Assembly: GCA_002914845.1 (NCBI GenBank)
Contig: JXTC01000040.1
Span: forward strand, 186,001-250,000
Length of the DNA stretch: 64,000 bases
From: Trema orientale
Taxonomy: Eukaryota; Streptophyta; Magnoliopsida; Rosales; Cannabaceae
Direction: 5' to 3'
In this document: in pieces, positions 58,851 to 64,000 of the stretch
Layout of the letters: each line of letters starts with the position of its first letter
Position numbering within the stretch: the first letter of the stretch is position 1
Position numbers and translations under genes: made by a program
Notes under the pieces: model-generated
Databases searched by the model: none
The model's input: only the letters and a program-made list of their open reading frames with translations
What the model was told of the DNA's origin: nothing

Positions 58851-59699
58851 AAACTAATGTTATTAAAGTAGTTTATACATTTTAATATTGTAGTTATTAT
58901 ATCGTAAGAAAGGAACACCTATGTACAAATTTTAATAAATTTAACTAAATTATATGTTTTTTATTTGATGAGCCATTGTGGATTGTATTTCTTTATTTAA
59001 TTTATATTATTAATAAGACACGAATATGTTCTTTACAATATATTTCAGGATAGTAAGATAATCTCAACATCTGAGCTCCCAAACATCCCACAGGGATTAG
59101 TCGCTTCTATGTGCCATAGAATTGCAATGATAAACATTAGTTATTACTTGTAGTTAAGCTTTGAGATTGGACAATATCGATCTATGACTTATTACCTCAA
59201 TATGATCGTCAGTCGATTGAGAGTACAGAGAGGATTATGTGGCCACTTGCTGATTACCTTCCATTTTAGCTTGGTCAGAGTGACAAATTTGAAAATCATC
59301 GAACTCATTTTAGGACTTCGATGTGTATTCGACAGCCTCACAAAATATTTAAACGTAAGATTTGTCACAATTTTTTAATGCATAAGTTTCTTACTTAATG
59401 CTAATTTATTTAAAAATTTTCTAATAGAGGAGATAGTATATATGCTGAAAACTTTAGAGATGCATATAGATGGTCTTTTTAACGAGAATGCATAGAAATA
59501 ACTTAATAACAGTAATATAGACATCATATGAGAGGCGTATGAAGCGCAATTCTATGTCAGTAGTATAGAGCCATAGTTGTAGAATATTTTTTATACTCTT
59601 TGCCTCTATATATATATATATAGATTATCTGTATTAGAGTGTATATTGATTATTATCTCATAGGTCTTTTGATTATGCAATAAAAAATCTATGCTAAGC

Positions 59700-60190
59700 A
59701 ACCATAACTTAACATTGATCGATCTACAATATGCTCTAAGTAACCAAAAATAATATTGGCAACCAAAATTTTTTTTAGAGCGACTATAGTATAACATTGG
59801 GTGACAAAATGTTTTTTTTGAACACTTTAATTTAACACCAACAATCAAAATTTCTTTTAGAGTAACCATAACATTGGGCGACCAATCTTTTTTCGAGAAC
59901 ACCCTAATTTAACACTGGTGACAAATTTTCTTTTTTCAAGCGATCATACTATAACATTGGGCGACCAAAAGTTTTTTTTTAGAACAAGTTAATTTAATAC
60001 TTGTGGCCAAAATTTCTTTTAGAGCGACCATAATATAACATTAATATATACAGGGTGACCAATTTTTTTTTAGAACACCTTAATTTAATAGTGGCGGCCA
60101 AAAATATTTATTGAGCAACCATAATTAACATTGGTGACCATATTTTAACATTGGTGACTAAAAATATTTATTAAGAAGCCATAACTAACA
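59700..60190. repeat. Minisatellite A: about 80-bp unit, 4-5 diverged copies
   Basis: The recurring order is AACATTGGGCGACCAAAA, then a T-run, AGAACACCTTAATTTAACAC, then GGTGACCAAAATTTCTTTTA and GAGCGACCATAAT. Anchors AACATT(G) fall at about 59793, 59870, 59953, 60037 and 60126. Copies are diverged. Confidence 0.75.
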
Positions 60191-61985
60191 ATGTCTTCAT
60201 TAATTTAATCACAACAAAATGAAAATAATTTAATCACATATTAGGTGACTATGGGTTAATTAAATAGTCTCACTTGTATTAAATTATTTTGAAATAAAAT
60301 TAATTTACGTAAATTAGTGAGAAATTACTTTTTTTTTAATATGCCTATACACAATTAATATAATAGGTAATTATGGGACATATAATTACAATTTACACTA
60401 TAACATAATCTCACTTGTATTTAATTACTTTAAAGTAAAATTAATTCATTTAAATTAGTGAGAAATCTTTTTTTTTTTTAATATGCCTATACATAATTAA
60501 AATAGTAGGTGTCTATGAGACATATAATTACACTATAACATAGTCTCACTTATGTTTAATTATGTTAAAGTAAAATTAATTCACTTAAATTAGTGAGTGA
60601 CTAATTTATATTTAATATAATAGGTGACTATGTAACATATAATTACACTATAACTTTTGTTTAATTAATTTAAATACAAATAATTTACTTAAATTAGTGA
60701 GAAATTACATTTTTCAATTACTTATGCATAGTTAATATAATAGATGACTATGTTATATATAATTTTACTATAACGTTACTTTAACACAAATTTAATTTAT
60801 TTAAATTAGTAAAAAATTATATTTTTCTTAATATGAATATGCACAATTAACATAGTAGAAAACTATGCGATATATAATTTCACTATAACATAGTCTAACT
60901 TCTGTTTAATTAATTTGAATAAAAATAATTTATATAAATTAGTAAGAAATCACGTTTTTTTTAATATGCGTATGCACAATTAACATGGTAGATGGTTATA
61001 TGATATATGATTAGTATAATATAGTCTTACTTGTATTAATTACTTTGGAAAAAATTTAATTTACTTAAAATTAGTGAGAAATCACATTTTTCTTAATATG
61101 CCTATACACAATTAACATAGTAGAAGACTATGTAACATATAATTACACTATATCATAGTCTCACTTTATTTAATTAATTTAAATAAAAATAATTTACCTA
61201 AATTAGTGAGAAATCAGATTTGTTTTTAATATTCCTTTGCACAATTAACATAGTAAATGACTATATGACATATAATTGCATTATAACGTATTCTCTCTTA
61301 TGTTAATTACTTTAAAATAAATTTAATTTACCTAACTTAGTGATAAATCATATTTATTTTTAATATGCCTATGCACAATTAACATAGTAGATTATATAAT
61401 TACACTATAATATAGTCTCACTTGTATTTAATTATTTTAAATAAGAATAATTTACTTAAATTAATGAGAAATCACCTTAAATTAGTGAGAAATCACATTT
61501 TATTTAAAACATGCATATACACAATTAATATATTAGATGACTATGTGACATATAATTACACTAAAACTTAGTCTTACTGGTGTTAATTACTTAAAACTAA
61601 ATTTAATTTACTTAAATTAGTGGGGAATCATACTTTTCTTAATATGCCTATGAACATAGCAGAAGACTATTTTTCTTAATATGCATCTCACAATTAACAT
61701 AGTAAAGACAATGTAATATATAATTATACTAAACATAGTATCACTTTGTTTAATTAATCTAAATAAAAATAATTTAATTAAATTAGTGAGAAATCACTTT
61801 TTTTAATGCCTATGTATAATTAATATAGTAGATGACTATGTGATATATAATTATACTATAACTTAGTCTCACTTGTTTTAATAATTTCAAAATAAATTTA
61901 ATTTAATTAAATTAGTGAGAAATCATATTTATAACATGCCTATAGACAATTAATATAATAGGTGACTATATAACTATGTTACTAT
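60190..61985. repeat. Minisatellite B: about 130-bp hairpin-bearing unit, about 13 copies
   Basis: The anchor AAATTAGTGAGAAATCA recurs at about 60311, 60452, 60587, 60691, 60803, 60936, 61068, 61200, 61334, 61480, 61613, 61780 and 61909 (spacing mostly 130-135). Each unit also carries TATGCCTATGCACAATTAAC, then a short inverted repeat GACTATGTGAC...ACATAGTC. Extremely AT-rich and non-coding. Confidence 0.88.
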
Positions 61986-62289
61986 GCACAATTAACATAG
62001 AGCGACCATAATAGTCACCTCCAATTATAGTGGACGACTTTTATAGTCACTCAGTGTAATTTTAAGGTCGCTTAATATTAATTTTAGTCGCTTTGAGCTT
62101 TTTTGCTCTTGCTGGTAGGGTATTTTTATGGATTGTGGATCCAGAGCTATGTAATTAAGAACTACAAAAGTGTCTCTAGTACACAATTATATTAATTTAG
62201 TTGCACAACTAAGAATATTAAAAATTATTAAGATGGATGATGCAAAATCAAGTTCCATATTATTATTATCAAACTCATCGTCATCACTA

Positions 62290-62707
62290 TCATTGTTTGA
62301 CAAATATTATCTTTTCATTACCTTGATTCTCTTTAAGGATGACATGTAGAGTAATAGCACGATCATTTTTATAAAAATTTATAAGATCCTTGATATTTGG
62401 ATCTCCGTAAATGTGATTTGGTGCAATCTTACTATGAATATTTCCAGCAACCATATGTGTTATCTTAATATTATACACACTTTGATCGATATGTGCTCTA
62501 TTATAAATTTTGTTCACTAATTGAAGAAACTTGATACTCCTGTCAACTATAAAGGTTTTTATAAATTTTGTTCATTAAATGAAGAAACTTGATACTCCTG
62601 TCAACCATAAAGCTTTTGGTAAAACAACTTCCAAACTATTCCCAATTGTCATTGTCCACCTTCTTCCATTCACCATCATATTCTATAGAAACGTAGATGG
62701 GATCCAT
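62290..62707 (-). pseudogene. Broken MULE transposase, N-terminal fragment
   Basis: On the minus strand the ATG at 62707 starts MDPIYVSIEYDGEWKKVDND, then, after an in-frame TAG at 62636-62638, the same frame continues FMVDRSIKF. Further on, another frame gives NRAHIDQSVYNIKITHMVAG, PNHIYGDPNIKDLINFYKND and ITLHVILKE. This layout (Y/WxGxW start, then a block ending in a D-L-x-x-F segment) is the N-terminal domain seen in plant MuDR-type transposases before the zinc-finger and DDE regions. A 58-bp tandem duplication (62503-62618) shifts the frame. No downstream DDE catalytic domain is present; minisatellite DNA follows instead. Recognition is from memory of the family pattern. Confidence 0.6.
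62503..62618. repeat. 58-bp tandem duplication inside the MULE fragment
   Basis: Copies at 62503-62560 and 62561-62618 both contain ATAAATTTTGTTCA and GAAGAAACTTGATACTCCTG, with few differences. Confidence 0.9.
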
Positions 62708-63110
62708 ACCTATGATGAAATGAACAAATTTATAAGTTATCAAATATTTAAAAAGAAATTATAAATAAAATTAGAATAAAAATCATCACTAAAATTTTCC
62801 ATATTGGCTAAGCAGCCTTGAGTAACCCTCTTTATTCAGGAGCTCCTTGAAGATAAATGAGAACTATTTTCATACTTGAGCGACTATATAAATAACAGAG
62901 CGACCTTGACGATGAATGATAGGTCGCTCAGCCTGAGCGACCATTTTTATGCTTGAGCGACCTTAGTGAAAACAGATCAGGCATAAACCAGAATGACCAT
63001 TTTTATGTTTTAGCGACCTTAGTGAAGATATAGCGATCTTTAAGGCTGCTCAGGCATAAACTAGAACAACGACCATAATGACAACTGAGTAACCATTCGA
63101 TCGTCTTCAA

Positions 63111-64000
63111 CTACATATAGTTGCTAAATTGCAGTTCGTCCTTAACCTCTATAAAACTATACTTTTAAGTGAAAAATACTTGTACATTTCCAGTAAACAT
63201 GTAAACAATAGTTTAAAAGTGATAATTAGCTGATCTAACTAACCTTCTCACTCTTTTTTTCCCTCCAACCTAATGCAGTAAAAGATGACACTTGAGATGA
63301 TTCTTAAATTTTTATGAGATAATTGGGTAGAGGGGCTATTGCTTAAGAAAATAGAGTCAATGCAGGATTAAAAAGGATGAATCCCACTTTGTTTGGGCAA
63401 AGAGATTAGAAAGATGTCAAAGAGAATATAAGTTTTTTTTTTCAATTTAATTTAGTTTAATTTTTTTATATCCAAGTCAGCAACACTAATCTTAACAAAT
63501 TTTTATTAAACTAACTTTTCATTTTTTGAAAGAAAAAAAGTCATTTTGCTAATTTAAATTTTTAGAAAGTTATTTTGTACATTAAATAACATCATTTTGT
63601 CCAGTTCCTCTTCTCTACCGACTTTCTTTCTTTCTTAAAAAAAAAAATTGAGTTTTGCCGACTCATATTCATTAATACCTGCTTTGGAAAAAGAGAGAAC
63701 AAAAATTGTCACAACTCTTCCTTTTTTCTTCTGTTAGGATCAAAGGTATATCTTTCTTAACATTTTTTACATATTCTCTCTTTCTTTCTTTTTTTTTCTC
63801 TGTTGCATAATTTTTTGACTTCGTTGCAATTTTGTTTGCTTTTTTTGGTTAATCATTTGATTCTGAGTGATTGATAGTATATAGTTTTTGTCAATAATCT
63901 AAATTTTGGTTAATAGTCAAAAAAAATTTATCGATGAGTTCATACTTTATGACTTCCTTCTCTTAGTTATGAGTTAATTATGGTTAATTTTCAGCAAATC
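63111..64000. other. AT-rich intergenic DNA to the window end
   Basis: T-rich tracts and no recognisable gene. TTTCTTCTGTTAGGATCAAAGGTA near 63725-63750 could belong to an untranslated exon of a gene beyond the window, but nothing supports this further. Confidence 0.4.

Larger units (their letters stand above)
58600..63110. mobile_element. Decayed MULE-like locus built of GCGACC repeats and minisatellites
   Basis: A 4.5-kb block that stands apart from its surroundings. The motif GCGACC or its complement GGTCGC is exact at 58645, 58760, 58780, 59878, 59961, 60024, 62002, 62066, 62900, 62922, 62937, 62957 and 63013, with many near matches, far above what AT-rich DNA should give. The block contains two minisatellites (59700-60190 and 60190-61985) and a minus-strand transposase N-terminus (62290-62707). 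Clustered short motifs in both orientations resemble subterminal transposase-binding repeats of plant DNA transposons. Outer terminal repeats and target duplications were not found, so the limits are approximate. Confidence 0.55.

Noticed and set aside
59184-59378. 64-codon ORF in the repeat-rich locus, considered as a transposase exon
   Set aside because: No recognisable motif and no splice partners; left unassigned.
58600-63110. CRISPR-like or bacterial repeat array
   Set aside because: The repeats are long, diverged and lack regular unique spacers, and the setting is a plant nuclear genome.
58600-63110. CACTA (En/Spm) assignment on the basis of subterminal motifs
   Set aside because: No CACTA termini were found at either side, and the only protein remnant looks MULE-like; CACTA is not excluded but not supported.

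Overview
The window is nuclear DNA of a flowering plant, most likely a eudicot (possibly a rosid; the sequence alone does not fix the family). It is AT-rich, with large GT-AG intron-containing genes whose translated exons match Arabidopsis-type proteins from end to end. Miniature inverted-repeat elements, a tRNA-derived SINE and a Copia retrotransposon lie between and within the genes. There is one 113-base run of N (50939-51051) and a single N at 33680.

Layout. 78-1296 (+): last three coding exons of a U2AF large subunit (splicing factor). 3743-4881 (+): a DUF3700 protein with YGL and LRDR motifs (aluminium-induced / stem-specific TSJT1 type). 6259-10340 (-): TRAPPC13, a vesicle-tethering subunit, with a 15-nt microexon. 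11605-22614 (-): MED16, a Mediator tail subunit, in 16 exons, carrying a SINE insertion and a partial tandem copy of exon 9. 22615-30770: about 8 kb without a recognisable gene, with a cluster of TGTCGTT motifs upstream of MED16 and a MITE. 31689-35136 (+): a cytoplasmic receptor-like Ser/Thr kinase of the At1g16670/CRPK1 type. 35839-38348 (-): clathrin light chain, convergent with the kinase. 38552-39235: a foldback/TIR element. 41259-49417 (-): CPL1, an RNA polymerase II CTD phosphatase with an FCP1 domain and two dsRNA-binding domains, in 17 exons. 50604-50764: a hairpin MITE. 50811-55952: a young Copia element with a 5-bp target duplication. 58600-63110: a decayed Mutator-like (MULE) locus made mostly of GCGACC-bearing repeats and two adjacent minisatellites, with a broken transposase N-terminus.

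The genes are ordinary single-copy housekeeping or regulatory genes and do not form an operon-like unit. U2AF65, MED16 and CPL1 all act on RNA polymerase II transcripts, but I see no evidence that their proximity is functional. Exon boundaries were placed by eye from splice sites, reading frame and remembered family sequences. The summed coding lengths came out in frame for every complete gene (TRAPPC13 443 aa, MED16 1250 aa, kinase 368 aa, clathrin light chain 320 aa, CPL1 949 aa, DUF3700 protein 257 aa), which supports the models. The most unusual stretch is 58600-63110, where a transposon has been largely replaced by hairpin-forming tandem repeats.
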